Shown here piece by piece: positions 1 to 8,289 of a stretch of DNA of 64,000 bases; position 1 is the stretch's first letter, and every line of letters starts with the position of its first letter. The stretch comes from Nonomuraea sp. PA05 (lineage in GTDB: Bacteria > Actinomycetota > Actinomycetes > Streptosporangiales > Streptosporangiaceae). The notes beneath the pieces were generated by a model that worked only from the letters and a program-made list of their open reading frames with translations, made no database searches and was not told the DNA's origin. The translations under genes and the position numbers were made by a program. The DNA lies in the NCBI RefSeq assembly GCF_008086045.1, contig NZ_VSEY01000011.1, forward strand, positions 62,001 through 126,000. Reading direction: 5' to 3'.

Positions 1-708
1 GGCGAAGTGCTTGAGGGTGGCGATGATCCCGGCGCTCTCCAGCCCGCGCACGTAGGCGGCGCCGAGGGTGGCGACGACGTACGGGTCCTCGCCCATGGTC
101 TCCTCGACCCGCCCCCACCGGTAGTCGCGCACCACGTCGAGCACCGGGGACAGCCCCTGGTGCGCGCCCACGGCCCGCATGTCGCGGCCGATCGCGGCCG
201 CCATCCGCTCGACCAGCTCCGGGTCGAAGGTGGCCGCCCAGGCGATGGCCGCCGGGTAGACGGTGGCGCCGTACGCGGTGAAGCCGGTCAGGCACTCCTC
301 GTGCACGATCGCGGGGATGCCGAGCCTGGACGCCGCGACGACGGCGCGCTGCAGGCGGACGACCTCGGCCGCGCCCTCAGCCGGGGTGACGGGGGCGCTG
401 CCGTGCACGCGGGTGAGGTGGCCGAGCCCGTGGCGGACGGCCTCGTCCAGCGGAACGGTGCCGGAGGCGGCGAACACGTCCTGCATGGGCGCCACGTTCA
501 GCGACTCGGCGCCGGGCTCCGGCCCCGGGCCGCCGCCGGCGGCCGGGCTCATGTCGTTGCCGAACCACCGGCTGCCGAGCTGCCCGACCTTCTCCTCCAG
601 CGTCATCTCCGCAAGGATGGCTTCGACTCGGTCGGTCACGGCGAGCGCCAGGTCCTGCCACGGGCGGACCGCCCGCTCCGCCGTCGGGGTCCGATCAAGA
701 GCCGTCAT
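1..708 (-). CDS. Glycoside hydrolase family 3 beta-glucosidase/beta-xylosidase (C-terminus outside window)
   Basis: Partial gene: 236 codons are visible from ATG 708 to base 1 and the frame is still open. The N-terminal GH3 domain is recognisable from short motifs: MTLEEKVGQL near residue 34, then GRVEETMGEDPY and the KHF motif at the edge. GH3 enzymes remove terminal glucose or xylose from oligosaccharides with a catalytic Asp that would lie beyond this window. No signal peptide is seen, so it probably acts in the cytoplasm on imported oligosaccharides. It is divergent from a sugar ABC transporter operon, and a CGAAA-TG-TTTCG inverted repeat lies 42 bases upstream of its start, so both transcription units are probably controlled by one repressor. 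Whether the substrate is glucoside or xyloside cannot be decided here. Confidence 0.85.
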   Translation of the reverse strand, partial: MTALDRTPTAERAVRPWQDLALAVTDRVEAILAEMTLEEKVGQLGSRWFGNDMSPAAGGGPGPEPGAESLNVAPMQDVFAASGTVPLDEAVRHGLGHLTRVHGSAPVTPAEGAAEVVRLQRAVVAASRLGIPAIVHEECLTGFTAYGATVYPAAIAWAATFDPELVERMAAAIGRDMRAVGAHQGLSPVLDVVRDYRWGRVEETMGEDPYVVATLGAAYVRGLESAGIIATLKHFA

Positions 709-749
709 CTACTGCGCTCCTTAAAGAGGTGCGGTACTGCCGTAAGTTT

Positions 750-763
750 TCGAAATGTTTCGA
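750..763. promoter_or_regulatory. Inverted-repeat operator TCGAAA-TG-TTTCGA
   Basis: The 6-bp arms are perfect, with a 2-base spacer, 42 bases upstream of the GH3 start codon. A near-identical copy lies at 930-944 on the transporter side. This resembles the CGAA-N-TTCG-type operators I recall for xylobiose (bxl) operons in Streptomyces; the link to xylosides is inference. Confidence 0.6.
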
Positions 764-847
764 CACCGGTGGGCGGCCCCGCGCGAAACCCTCCACCCCA
801 TCACGGACCAGGTGAGGGTAGGCGGAAGTTACCTTACACGTGAGCTT

Positions 848-869
848 CAGGAAATCCAGGGGTTTCCTG
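848..869. promoter_or_regulatory. Inverted repeat CAGGAAA-N8-TTTCCTG
   Basis: A perfect 7-bp inverted repeat ends 12 bases upstream of the -35 hexamer of the transporter promoter. Its position suits an activator or an auxiliary operator. Its sequence differs from the CGAAA/TTTCG pair, so a second regulator is possible. Confidence 0.35.
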
Positions 870-881
870 ATCGACAAGGTC

Positions 882-910
882 TTGACACCTTTATTGCCGA
901 AATCTAGATT
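882..910 (+). promoter_or_regulatory. Sigma-70-type promoter of the sugar ABC operon
   Basis: TTGACA at 882-887 and TAGATT at 905-910 are separated by exactly 17 bases, an unusually good consensus for such GC-rich DNA. The start point would be near 917, so the operator at 930-944 would lie just downstream of +1, a typical repressor position. The 5' leader to the GTG at 1071 is about 150 bases. Confidence 0.7.
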
Positions 911-929
911 GGCGAACCCCGCGGTCATG

Positions 930-944
930 TCGAAAATGTTTCGA
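930..944. promoter_or_regulatory. Inverted-repeat operator TCGAAA-ATG-TTTCGA
   Basis: The 6-bp arms are perfect, with a 3-base spacer; it is the partner of the site at 750-763. The centre-to-centre distance is about 180 bp, so the two could be bridged by one repressor. It lies about 13-27 bases after the predicted start point of the ABC operon. Confidence 0.6.
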
Positions 945-1070
945 TGAGCTGACTTTAGGAGGAGTGGAAAGTGGCGTCGGGACGACGCCGATCCACGACC
1001 GCCGGCCATCGCATGCAGTGATCAACGAGCCGCGACCCCCAGCCCGCGGCATACGAGTACGGAGATCAGC

Positions 1071-2441
1071 GTGGAGTCCAGGACAACCTCTCGCCGCAAC
1101 TTCCTCAGCCTCGTCTCCATGGGCGTCCCCCTAGGAGCAGCACTCGCCGCCTGCGGCGGCACAGGACCCACCCAGACCGGCGCCGGGGGCGGCACCGGGA
1201 ACGCGACCGCCAGCGGCGGTGGCGGCGGCAGCAGTGCCACGTACTGGTACCTGTCGACGCAGCCCCAGGAGGGCGTGCGCACCAGGACCATGGAGCGGCA
1301 CAACCAGGCCAACCCGAACGGCAAGATCGAGGGCACGACGTTCCAGAACGACGCGTTCAAGACGAAGATCAAGACGGCCATCGGCGCCGGCCAGGCGCCG
1401 ACGCTGATCTGGGGCTGGGGCGGCGGCACGCTGCGCAGCTACGTGCAGGCGGGCCAGGTCGAGGACCTGACCTCCTGGTTCGACCAGAACGCCGCCGTGA
1501 AGGACAAGCTGTTCCCGTCGGCCTTCGGCGCGGCCACCATCGACGGCAAGATCTACGCGATGCCGTGCGAGACCCTGCAGCCCATCGTCCTGTACTACGA
1601 CAAGCGCTCGTTCGAGAAGATCGGCGCGCAGCCGCCCCAGACGTGGGGCGACATCATGGACCTGGTGCCCAAGTTCAACGCCAAGGGCATCGCGCCGTTC
1701 TCCCTCGGCGGCCAGTCGCGCTGGACGAACATGATGTGGCTGGAGTTCCTCTTCGACCGCCTGGGCGGCCCCGAGGTGTTCCAGGCCGTGTTCGACGGCG
1801 AGAAGGACGCCTGGAACAACCCGCTCGCGATCCAGGCCCTGGGCGAGGTGCAGAAGCTGGTCAAGGCGGACGGGTTCGTCAAGGGCTTCTCCTCGATCAC
1901 CGCCGACTCCAACGCCGACCAGGCGCTGCTCTACACGGGCAAGGCCGCGATGATGCTGCACGGCGGCTGGACGTACGGCAGCATGTCGACCGACGGCGGC
2001 GACTTCGTCTCCGGCGGCAACCTCGGCTACATGAACTTCCCGCCGATCGACGGCGGCAAGGGCGACCCCGGCAACACTGTCGGCAACCCCGGCCAGTACC
2101 TGTCGATCTCCTCCAAGGCCACGCCCGAGCAGAAGGAGATCGCCAAGAAGTTCTTCTCCGGCGCGCTGATCGACGACACCGCGGTCAAGGAGTGGGTGGA
2201 GACCGGCGCCGTCCCGATCATCAAGGGCGCGGACGCGCAGTTCGCCGCCTCCAAGGACAAGGACTTCCTGACCTTCGTCTACAACATCGCGGTCAACGCC
2301 AAGACCTTCGCCCAGTCGTGGGACCAGGCGCTCAGCCCGACGGCCGCCGAGGTGCTGCTCGACAACATCTCGAAGCTGTTCCAGCTGTCGATCTCGCCGC
2401 AGCAGTTCGCCACGAACATGAACGCGGTCATCGGCAAGTGA
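1071..2441 (+). CDS. Sugar ABC transporter substrate-binding lipoprotein
   Basis: 456 residues, GTG start preceded by GGAGA. The N-terminus has a twin-arginine motif (SRRNFL, residues 7-12), a hydrophobic stretch and a lipobox LAAC with Cys28, so it is predicted to be exported by Tat and lipid-anchored. A Gly/Thr/Ser linker follows, then a family 1 extracellular solute-binding fold rich in aromatic sugar-contact residues. It should capture an oligosaccharide and hand it to the two permeases encoded next. Its stop overlaps the next start (GTGA). No ATPase gene lies in the operon, as is common in actinobacteria where MsiK energises several sugar transporters. The neighbouring GH3 enzyme and the operators suggest xylobiose or a beta-glucoside as ligand. 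Confidence 0.9.
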   Translation: MESRTTSRRNFLSLVSMGVPLGAALAACGGTGPTQTGAGGGTGNATASGGGGGSSATYWYLSTQPQEGVRTRTMERHNQANPNGKIEGTTFQNDAFKTKIKTAIGAGQAPTLIWGWGGGTLRSYVQAGQVEDLTSWFDQNAAVKDKLFPSAFGAATIDGKIYAMPCETLQPIVLYYDKRSFEKIGAQPPQTWGDIMDLVPKFNAKGIAPFSLGGQSRWTNMMWLEFLFDRLGGPEVFQAVFDGEKDAWNNPLAIQALGEVQKLVKADGFVKGFSSITADSNADQALLYTGKAAMMLHGGWTYGSMSTDGGDFVSGGNLGYMNFPPIDGGKGDPGNTVGNPGQYLSISSKATPEQKEIAKKFFSGALIDDTAVKEWVETGAVPIIKGADAQFAASKDKDFLTFVYNIAVNAKTFAQSWDQALSPTAAEVLLDNISKLFQLSISPQQFATNMNAVIGK

Positions 2442-3355
2442 GCGCGGTCACGACCACCGCCAGGCCCGCCGGAGCACCGGCGGGCCGTCGCGGCGGCTCA
2501 CTCGGGTGGATGACCGTTCCCGCGCTGGCGCTGTTCATCGGGTTCGCGGTGATCCCGCTGATCGGAGTGCTCGCGCTGAGCTTCGCGCAGTGGGACGGGC
2601 TCGGCCAGATCGGCATCGCCGGGTTCGGCAACTGGGGCGCGATCCTGAGCGACCCCGGGCTGCCGCACGCGCTCTGGATCACGTTCCTGCTCATGGCCGT
2701 GTCGTGGGCGGTGCAGACGCCGGCGAGCATCCTGATGGGCGCGTTCCTGGCCGGGCACCAGCGGTACCGGGCGGTCCTGTCGGTCGTGTTCTTCATCCCC
2801 CTGCTGCTCAGCTCCGCGGCGCTGGCGATCACGTACAAGGCGCTGCTCGACCCGAACTTCGGGCTCGGCGCGGGCCTCGGCATCGACCTCCTCATCCAGG
2901 ACTGGCTGGGTGAGCCGGTGCTCGCCTTCGGCGTGGTGATCTTCGTGGTGTCCTGGCAGTACATCCCGTTCCACGCGCTGATCTACCAGGGCGGCATCCG
3001 GCAGATCCCGCGCTCGATGTTCGAGGCAGCGGAGCTGGACGGCGCGGGCCGCGTGCGCAGGTTCTTCAGCATCACGCTGCCGCAGCTCAAGTACACGGTC
3101 ATCACGTCCTCGACGCTGATGGTGGTCGGCTCACTGACACTCTTCGACCTGATCTTCGTGCTGACCGCCGGCGGTCCCGGCGACGCCACCCGGGTGCTCG
3201 CGCTCGACATGTACAAGCGCGGCTTCCAGGCCAACCTGATGGGCCCGGCCAGCGTGATCGCGGTCATCCTCGTCCTCGTCGGACTCGCCCTGTCGCTGCT
3301 GCTGCGCCGGCTCGGCGGACGCGACTCCAGCCACAGTCAGCTCGAAGGGGTCTGA
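2438..3355 (+). CDS. Sugar ABC transporter permease (MalF-type)
   Basis: 305 residues. The start is the GTG at 2438 that overlaps the stop of the binding-protein gene, which implies translational coupling. After a short Pro/Ala/Arg-rich cytoplasmic tail there are about six membrane segments. The EAA loop typical of binding-protein-dependent permeases is visible (EAAELDGAGRVRRFFSITLP), the contact site for the ATPase. The open frame extends much further upstream, but that part is antisense-like shadow of the binding-protein gene and not coding. It pairs with the permease at 3359 to form the channel. Confidence 0.9.
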   Translation: MSAVTTTARPAGAPAGRRGGSLGWMTVPALALFIGFAVIPLIGVLALSFAQWDGLGQIGIAGFGNWGAILSDPGLPHALWITFLLMAVSWAVQTPASILMGAFLAGHQRYRAVLSVVFFIPLLLSSAALAITYKALLDPNFGLGAGLGIDLLIQDWLGEPVLAFGVVIFVVSWQYIPFHALIYQGGIRQIPRSMFEAAELDGAGRVRRFFSITLPQLKYTVITSSTLMVVGSLTLFDLIFVLTAGGPGDATRVLALDMYKRGFQANLMGPASVIAVILVLVGLALSLLLRRLGGRDSSHSQLEGV

Positions 3356-3358
3356 CGC

Positions 3359-4264
3359 ATGACGACCGTCCCCACCAGGGCTCCCCAGCGCGCCGCCGCC
3401 TCCAAGGCGGACGGCCCGGGTCATCGCCGCAAGGTCACCCGCAGCAAGGAGCGGCCCAACTGGCTGGCCGGCCTGACCAGCATCCTGTGGCTGGCGATCG
3501 TGTTCGTGCCGATCTACTGGATCGTCATCACGAGCTTCAAGTCGCAGTCGAGGTACTACCAGGAGAACCCGTTCGCGCCGCCCTCCGAGCCGACCCTGGC
3601 GAACTACCGGCTGGTCATCGAGTCGGACTTCGTGCAGTACTTCATCAACAGCGTCATCGTGACGGTCGGCGCCGTCGTGCCGGCCGTGCTGGTCAGCTTC
3701 ATGGCGGCGTACGCGATCGTGCGCGGCGGCCGCAGCAGGCTGCTGCGCTGGACGAACTCGCTGTTCCTGATGGGCCTGGCCATCCCGCTGCAGGCCACGA
3801 TCATCCCGATCTACCTGATCATCATCCAGCTCGGCCTGTACGACTCGCTGATGGCGCTGATCCTGCCGTCGATCGCCTTCCACATCCCCCTGTCGGTGCT
3901 GGTCCTGTCCAACTTCATCAGGGACGTGCCGAAGGAGCTGTTCGACTCGATGCGGATCGACGGCGCGACCGAGGGTGGCATGCTCTGGCGGCTGGCCTTC
4001 CCGCTGACCCGCCCGGCCGTGGTGACCGTGACGATCTACAACGCGCTGCAGATCTGGAACGGGTTCCTGCTGCCGCTGATCCTCACGCAGAGCCCGGACA
4101 AGCGCACGCTGCCGCTGGCGCTGTGGTCGTTCCAGGGCCAGTACAGCATCAACGTGCCGGCGGTGCTGGCCTCGGTCGTGCTGACCACCCTGCCCATCCT
4201 CTTCCTGTACGTGGTGGGCCGCCGCCAGCTCCTCAGCGGCCTCACTGTGGGCTTCGGCAAATGA
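3359..4264 (+). CDS. Sugar ABC transporter permease (MalG-type)
   Basis: 301 residues, ATG start three bases after the preceding stop, with a GAAGGGG ribosome-binding site. Six membrane segments and a C-terminal EAA-like loop (MRIDGATEGGMLWRLAFPL) identify the second permease of a CUT1 carbohydrate importer. The last 23 bases overlap the convergent phosphotransferase gene (4242-5015), and the stop codon sits inside a 12-bp palindrome. Confidence 0.9.
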   Translation: MTTVPTRAPQRAAASKADGPGHRRKVTRSKERPNWLAGLTSILWLAIVFVPIYWIVITSFKSQSRYYQENPFAPPSEPTLANYRLVIESDFVQYFINSVIVTVGAVVPAVLVSFMAAYAIVRGGRSRLLRWTNSLFLMGLAIPLQATIIPIYLIIIQLGLYDSLMALILPSIAFHIPLSVLVLSNFIRDVPKELFDSMRIDGATEGGMLWRLAFPLTRPAVVTVTIYNALQIWNGFLLPLILTQSPDKRTLPLALWSFQGQYSINVPAVLASVVLTTLPILFLYVVGRRQLLSGLTVGFGK

Positions 4265-5015
4265 GAGCGCTCTCGTGCGCGCGTAGGTGCTCGATGTTCC
4301 GCTCGTAGAAGCGGTCGTCCCCGCGGGCGACGTGACCGGCGAAGGCCGCGTCACCCGCGGCGGCGCGCTCCCGCATGAAGGCGACCAGGTGCCGCAGCCG
4401 CCTGATCGCGGTCTGCGCCAGCGCCTGCCGGTCGTCGTCGCCGAGCCCGTACGCGTCGGCGAACAGCCGCAGCCGCCGCGCCTGCTCCGCCACCGGGATC
4501 CCGTCGCCGTCGCCCGGATGGTGCAACGGCACGAACCGGTAGGCCGCGTACGCCACGTCCCACACGCGCGGCCCCGGATGCGCCGTGTCGAAGTCGATGA
4601 ACGCGACCGGCTCGCCGTCGTCCCCGAACACGCAGTTGTACGGCGCCACGTCCCCGTGACAGATCACCTCGGCCGGCTCGACCGGCGGGAAGTACCAGAC
4701 GCCCTCGCGCGGGACGCCCGCCGTCGCGTCGTGGTAGCCGCGCAGCAGGCGCGCCACGCCCGCCAGCACCTCGTCGGTGCGCACCCAGGCGGGCAGCGGG
4801 TAGTCGGCGGTCCGGCCCGGCACGAAGTCGAGAACCTCCCGGCCCTGCTCGTCGATCCCGTGGCTCCTCGGCGCGCCGGTGAAACCGCGGGCGGCCAGGT
4901 GCCGCAGCAGCGCGTGCACGGACGGCGTCCAGGGGCCCGACGGCCTGCGCACGGTGTCGCCCGCCCGCACCACGTGGTTCACGCCGCCGCCCGTCAGCAC
5001 CTCTTCCTCCGGCAC
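4242..5015 (-). CDS. Aminoglycoside phosphotransferase-family (APH) kinase
   Basis: 257 residues from the GTG at 5015, chosen because GAGGGGG lies just upstream and because family members usually begin with the EEVLTGGG-VNHVVRVGDTVRRP region; a longer start at GTG 5090 is possible. The catalytic loop HGDVAPYNC and the Mg-binding motif FIDFDTAHPG are intact. The fold phosphorylates small hydroxyl-bearing substrates with ATP. The true substrate is unknown, since this branch (with DPLHHP-like PL/HHPG segment) is seldom linked to antibiotic resistance. It is convergent with, and overlaps by 23 bases, the ABC permease gene, and is divergent from the response regulator at 5125. Confidence 0.8.
   Translation of the reverse strand: MPEEEVLTGGGVNHVVRAGDTVRRPSGPWTPSVHALLRHLAARGFTGAPRSHGIDEQGREVLDFVPGRTADYPLPAWVRTDEVLAGVARLLRGYHDATAGVPREGVWYFPPVEPAEVICHGDVAPYNCVFGDDGEPVAFIDFDTAHPGPRVWDVAYAAYRFVPLHHPGDGDGIPVAEQARRLRLFADAYGLGDDDRQALAQTAIRRLRHLVAFMRERAAAGDAAFAGHVARGDDRFYERNIEHLRAHESALICRSPQ
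4263..4274. promoter_or_regulatory. LacI-type palindrome GAGAGCGCTCTC
   Basis: A perfect 12-bp palindrome that contains the end of the permease stop codon. Its core matches the GAGCGCTC heart of LacI-family operators such as CebR (TGGGAGCGCTCCCA). The location at the end of an operon is odd; it may act as a roadblock or be chance. Confidence 0.3.
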
Positions 5016-5124
5016 CCGCGCCCCCTCGCTCGCGTCCTTGATCGCGTCAGTGTGCCACGCGGCCTTCGGCTTCCGCCCCCCATTTTTCACCGGATTCCCA
5101 GGTGGACCGGGTAGAACAGGCGGC

Positions 5125-5850
5125 ATGGACTCAGCGCGGAAACCCCCGATGGTGCTCGTGGTCGACGACGAGCCCAACATCCGCGAGCTGCTGCTCGACG
5201 CCCTGGAGCTGAACGGGTTCCAGGTCCGCACGGCCGCCTCGGGCACGCAGGCGCTGGAGTCCGTCGGACGGGAGCGGCCCGACATCATCCTGCTGGACGT
5301 GATGCTGCCCGACCTCGACGGTTTCGCCGTCGCCCAGCGGCTGCGGCCGGACGGCGGCGGCCCGCCGGTGCTCTTCCTCACCGCCCGCGACACCGTCGCC
5401 GACCGGATCGCCGGGCTTTCCGCCGGCGGCGACGACTACGTCACCAAGCCGTTCAGCCTGGAGGAGGTGGTGCTGCGCATCCGCGCCATCCTCCGGCGGA
5501 CGGGGGCGGGGCGGGAGGAGGAACGGGACGACGGCCTGCTGCGGTACGCCGATCTCGAACTGGAGGAGGAGACGCACGTGGTGCGGCGGGGCGGGCGGCG
5601 GATCCATCTGTCGCCCACCGAGTTCGGGCTGCTGCGGTATTTGATGATCAACGCGGAGCGGGTCGTGAGCAAGTCGCAGATTCTGGATCGGGTGTGGAGT
5701 TCGGGGTTCGGGGCCGACAGCCGGATCGTGGAGTCCTACATCAGTTATCTGCGGCGGAAGATCGACGTGGCGGGGCCGCCGCTCATTCACACGTTGCGGG
5801 GGGTGGGCTACTCACTGCGCGACCAGAGCCTCCTGGACCGGCGCCGATGA
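5125..5850 (+). CDS. OmpR/PhoB-family response regulator
   Basis: 241 residues, ATG at 5125. The receiver domain has acidic residues D14-D15, the phospho-acceptor D58 (LLDVMLPD) and the conserved Thr/Lys (FLTARD, TKPF). A winged-helix DNA-binding domain follows (LSPTEFGLLRYL, then SKSQILDRVW). It overlaps the kinase gene by ATGA, so the two are co-translated. The family resembles the MprA/TcrA group of actinobacterial regulators, often linked to envelope stress; the stimulus here is unknown. Confidence 0.93.
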   Translation: MDSARKPPMVLVVDDEPNIRELLLDALELNGFQVRTAASGTQALESVGRERPDIILLDVMLPDLDGFAVAQRLRPDGGGPPVLFLTARDTVADRIAGLSAGGDDYVTKPFSLEEVVLRIRAILRRTGAGREEERDDGLLRYADLELEEETHVVRRGGRRIHLSPTEFGLLRYLMINAERVVSKSQILDRVWSSGFGADSRIVESYISYLRRKIDVAGPPLIHTLRGVGYSLRDQSLLDRRR

Positions 5851-7445
5851 CCCCGCCGCAGCCTCGGGACGAGCCGTCGCGGCCGCGACCTCCGGATCAC
5901 GCGGGGCGGGCGGGGCGGGCCTGGCCGTTGCGGCATCGGCTGCTGGCGGCGCTGCTCGGCCTGTCGGCGGCCGCACTGGCCGTGTTCGCCGCCGCCGGGG
6001 TGCTCCTGCTCGACCGCTCCCTCCTGTCCCGCGTGGACACCCAGCTCACCGACTTCGCCACGAACTTCCGCAAGGGCCCGCCCCCCGGCGCCCCCGTCCG
6101 CCCCCGCCGCGACGACGTCGAACTCCCCACACAGTTCCACCTGGCCATCTACGACCCGTCGGGCACCGTCGTCCGCCGCCTCCCCGACGCCGGCAGCGGC
6201 CCCGCCGTCCCCGCGAGCGCGATCTCACATCCGGCCCCCGCCCCCTTCACCGTCCCGGACCGCGCGGGCGCCGCCGAGTGGCGCACGATCGTGGTCCCCC
6301 TCCCGGACGGCGACCGGGCGGCGGTGTCGATCTCCCTGGAGTCGAACCGCAGCACCGTACGGCAACTCCTGCTCATCGAGGCGGCGGCGGGCGTGCTGGT
6401 GCTGGCCCTGCTGGGCGCGGTGGCGCTGGTGGTGGTGCGGCTCGGGCTGCGCCCGCTGACCAGGATGGAACGCACGGCCACCGCCATCGCGGCGGGCGAG
6501 CTGGACCGGCGGGTGTCCGACAGCGACCCGCGTACCGAGACGGGCCGGCTCGGCAGCGCGCTGAACGTCATGCTCGGCCGCCTCAGCGAGGCGCTGCGCC
6601 AGCGGGAACGCTCCGAACGGCGGCTGCGCCGCTTCCTCGCGGACGCCTCGCACGAGCTGCGCACCCCGCTGACGTCCATCCGGGGGTTCGCGGAGCTGTA
6701 CCGGCACGGGCGCAGCGAGCCCGACCCTGCGGTGGCGCGGATCCTCAGCCGGATCGAGGGCGAGGCGGAGCGGATGGGCGTGCTGGTGGAGGATCTGCTG
6801 CTGCTCGCCAGGATGGACCAGGAACGAGCGCTGGACCTGACGGAGGTGGACCTGCACGTCCTGGCGGGCGACGTGGTGCACGGGGCGCGGGCCCGCGATC
6901 CGGGCCGGACGGTCGAGCTGGTGCTGGGGGAACGGCCGGTGCGGGCGGTCGGCGACGAGCACCGGTTGCACCGGGTGATCGCCAACCTGGTCGGCAACGC
7001 CGTCGCCCACACGCCTCAGGAGGCGGCGATCCGGGTGGTGGTGACCCGCGCGGACGGGGGCGACGCGAAGGGCGTTTGCGCAGGCGGGGCCGGCGCGCAT
7101 GGGTCCGGCGCGCATGGGTCCGGCGCGAACGGGTCCGGCGCGAACGGGTCCGGCGCGGCGGGGCCGGTGACGGTTGCGGGGGCCGAGGTGAGCGGGGAAG
7201 TCGCCGTCGTGGAGGTGTGCGACGACGGGCCCGGGATCGAGCCCGAGCACCTGCCGCACGTCTTCGACCGCTTCTACCGGGCCGACGCCGCCCGCTCCCG
7301 CGTCAGCGGCGGCACCGGCCTGGGGCTGGCGATCGCGGCGGCGCTGGTGGAGGCGCACGACGGCCGCATCGAGGCACGCAGCCGCCCTGGCCACGGCACG
7401 TGCTTCCGCGTGGTGATCCCCCTCCACGGCCCGGGCAGCACCTGA
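5847..7445 (+). CDS. Membrane sensor histidine kinase with repeat-expanded ATP-binding domain
   Basis: 532 residues, ATG overlapping the regulator stop. Order: Pro/Arg-rich N-tail, membrane segment near residues 31-55, extracytoplasmic sensor of about 115 residues, second membrane segment near 175-197, HAMP linker, HisKA box with H269 (ASHELRTPL), N-box (NLVGNAVAHT), G1 box (VCDDGPGIEP), G2 (GTGLGLAI). Between N-box and G1 lies an insert of five repeats of about GSGA-H/N, encoded by a 15-bp tandem repeat (7091-7165). The partner is the response regulator immediately upstream. The insert sits where HATPase domains normally have only a short strand connection, and may be a phase-variable or slippage-prone tract. 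Confidence 0.9.
   Translation: MTPPQPRDEPSRPRPPDHAGRAGRAWPLRHRLLAALLGLSAAALAVFAAAGVLLLDRSLLSRVDTQLTDFATNFRKGPPPGAPVRPRRDDVELPTQFHLAIYDPSGTVVRRLPDAGSGPAVPASAISHPAPAPFTVPDRAGAAEWRTIVVPLPDGDRAAVSISLESNRSTVRQLLLIEAAAGVLVLALLGAVALVVVRLGLRPLTRMERTATAIAAGELDRRVSDSDPRTETGRLGSALNVMLGRLSEALRQRERSERRLRRFLADASHELRTPLTSIRGFAELYRHGRSEPDPAVARILSRIEGEAERMGVLVEDLLLLARMDQERALDLTEVDLHVLAGDVVHGARARDPGRTVELVLGERPVRAVGDEHRLHRVIANLVGNAVAHTPQEAAIRVVVTRADGGDAKGVCAGGAGAHGSGAHGSGANGSGANGSGAAGPVTVAGAEVSGEVAVVEVCDDGPGIEPEHLPHVFDRFYRADAARSRVSGGTGLGLAIAAALVEAHDGRIEARSRPGHGTCFRVVIPLHGPGST
7091..7165 (+). repeat. 15-bp tandem repeat, five copies, in the kinase gene
   Basis: Unit CGGCGCGCATGGGTC twice, then CGGCGCGAACGGGTC twice, then a decayed fifth copy. 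The period is a multiple of three, so copy-number change keeps the frame and would lengthen or shorten the GSGA-type linker by five residues per unit. Confidence 0.85.
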
Positions 7446-7563
7446 CGCCGCATCGCTCCCGCGCCACACCCGAACCCAGCGCCCAGCGCGACCCCGCCAC
7501 ACAGCGCCCGGCGCCACGCCTTACCCGGCCCCCTCGCGCGGCCGCTTACGCCCACCGTCAGCC

Positions 7564-8289
7564 TCACCGCCGCGCCCGGAACGCCACAGCCGTGGTCGAG
7601 GTGATCGCCGTCACCAGCACCACTGTGAGCAGCACGGACTTCATCGGGTTACGCCGCCGCTCCGCCGGCTCGCCGACCTGGACGGGCCGCCGGGGAGAGG
7701 GCGTCGCACTGGGGCTGGGCGTGGGGCTGGGCACCGGCGGAGGCAGGACACGAACCGGCACCACGGGCGGCGCGACCGTCCGGGGCTGGGGCGCGGCCCG
7801 TGGCCGGCCGCGCGGGCACTCCCCCAGCACGACCCCACCCGCACAGACCCCGTCGGGAAAGACCGTCACCCCCGGCACCGTCACCTCGGGCCTGGCCCGC
7901 CGATCGGCGCGCGGCATCGAGATCGACACCTTGGGGTCGGGCGACCTGCGCGTGGACACCCGCGGCACCTTCACCGTGGGCCCCACGGTGACCCGCCTGG
8001 GCGGCGCGGGCCTGCGTACGGACACCCGCGGAACCGGCCGCGGCGGACGCACCCGCCCCACCCGCGGCGAAGGCACCGGCCGGGCCATCGGCACCCGGGG
8101 GACGCCCGCACGCGGAATCGCCGCACGCGGAATCGCCGCACGCGGGATCGCCGCACGCGGGGCCACCCGCTCCCCCACCGGCGCCCGCCAGGGCCACGGC
8201 TCAGGTTCGGCCGCCGCCGGGCCCGCGACGGCGGCCAGGGCGAGGGCGGCGGCGAGCAGGAGGGGCGCACGCCTGACGCCCACGTTCAC
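7564..8289 (-). CDS. Secreted Pro/Arg-rich surface protein with C-terminal membrane anchor
   Basis: 241 residues from GTG 8289, which overlaps the stop of the DUF4239 gene (GTGA). An N-terminal signal peptide is clear (VRRAPLLLAAALALAAVAG, ending AAA). The middle is built of Pro, Arg, Val and Ala, including four AAIPR-like repeats from 15-bp DNA units at 8107-8166. One Cys pair (VCAGG, GECPRG) may form a disulfide. After a Pro/Ser/Thr linker, a C-terminal hydrophobic segment (SVLLTVVLVTAITST) ends in FRARR, like a sortase-less anchor. No enzyme motif was seen. Coupling to the upstream DUF4239 protein suggests a shared envelope role. Confidence 0.7.
   Translation of the reverse strand: MNVGVRRAPLLLAAALALAAVAGPAAAEPEPWPWRAPVGERVAPRAAIPRAAIPRAAIPRAGVPRVPMARPVPSPRVGRVRPPRPVPRVSVRRPAPPRRVTVGPTVKVPRVSTRRSPDPKVSISMPRADRRARPEVTVPGVTVFPDGVCAGGVVLGECPRGRPRAAPQPRTVAPPVVPVRVLPPPVPSPTPSPSATPSPRRPVQVGEPAERRRNPMKSVLLTVVLVTAITSTTAVAFRARR
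8107..8166 (-). repeat. 15-bp tandem repeat, four copies, in the surface-protein gene
   Basis: Units of CGCACGCGGAATCGC (two exact, two diverged on the plus strand) encode repeated AAIPR pentapeptides. This is the second 15-bp in-frame repeat within 1 kb. Confidence 0.85.

Noticed and set aside
4242..5393. Longer starts of the phosphotransferase (5393, 5090)
   Set aside because: They would overlap the divergent response-regulator gene or lack a good ribosome-binding site; GTG 5015 fits the family start.
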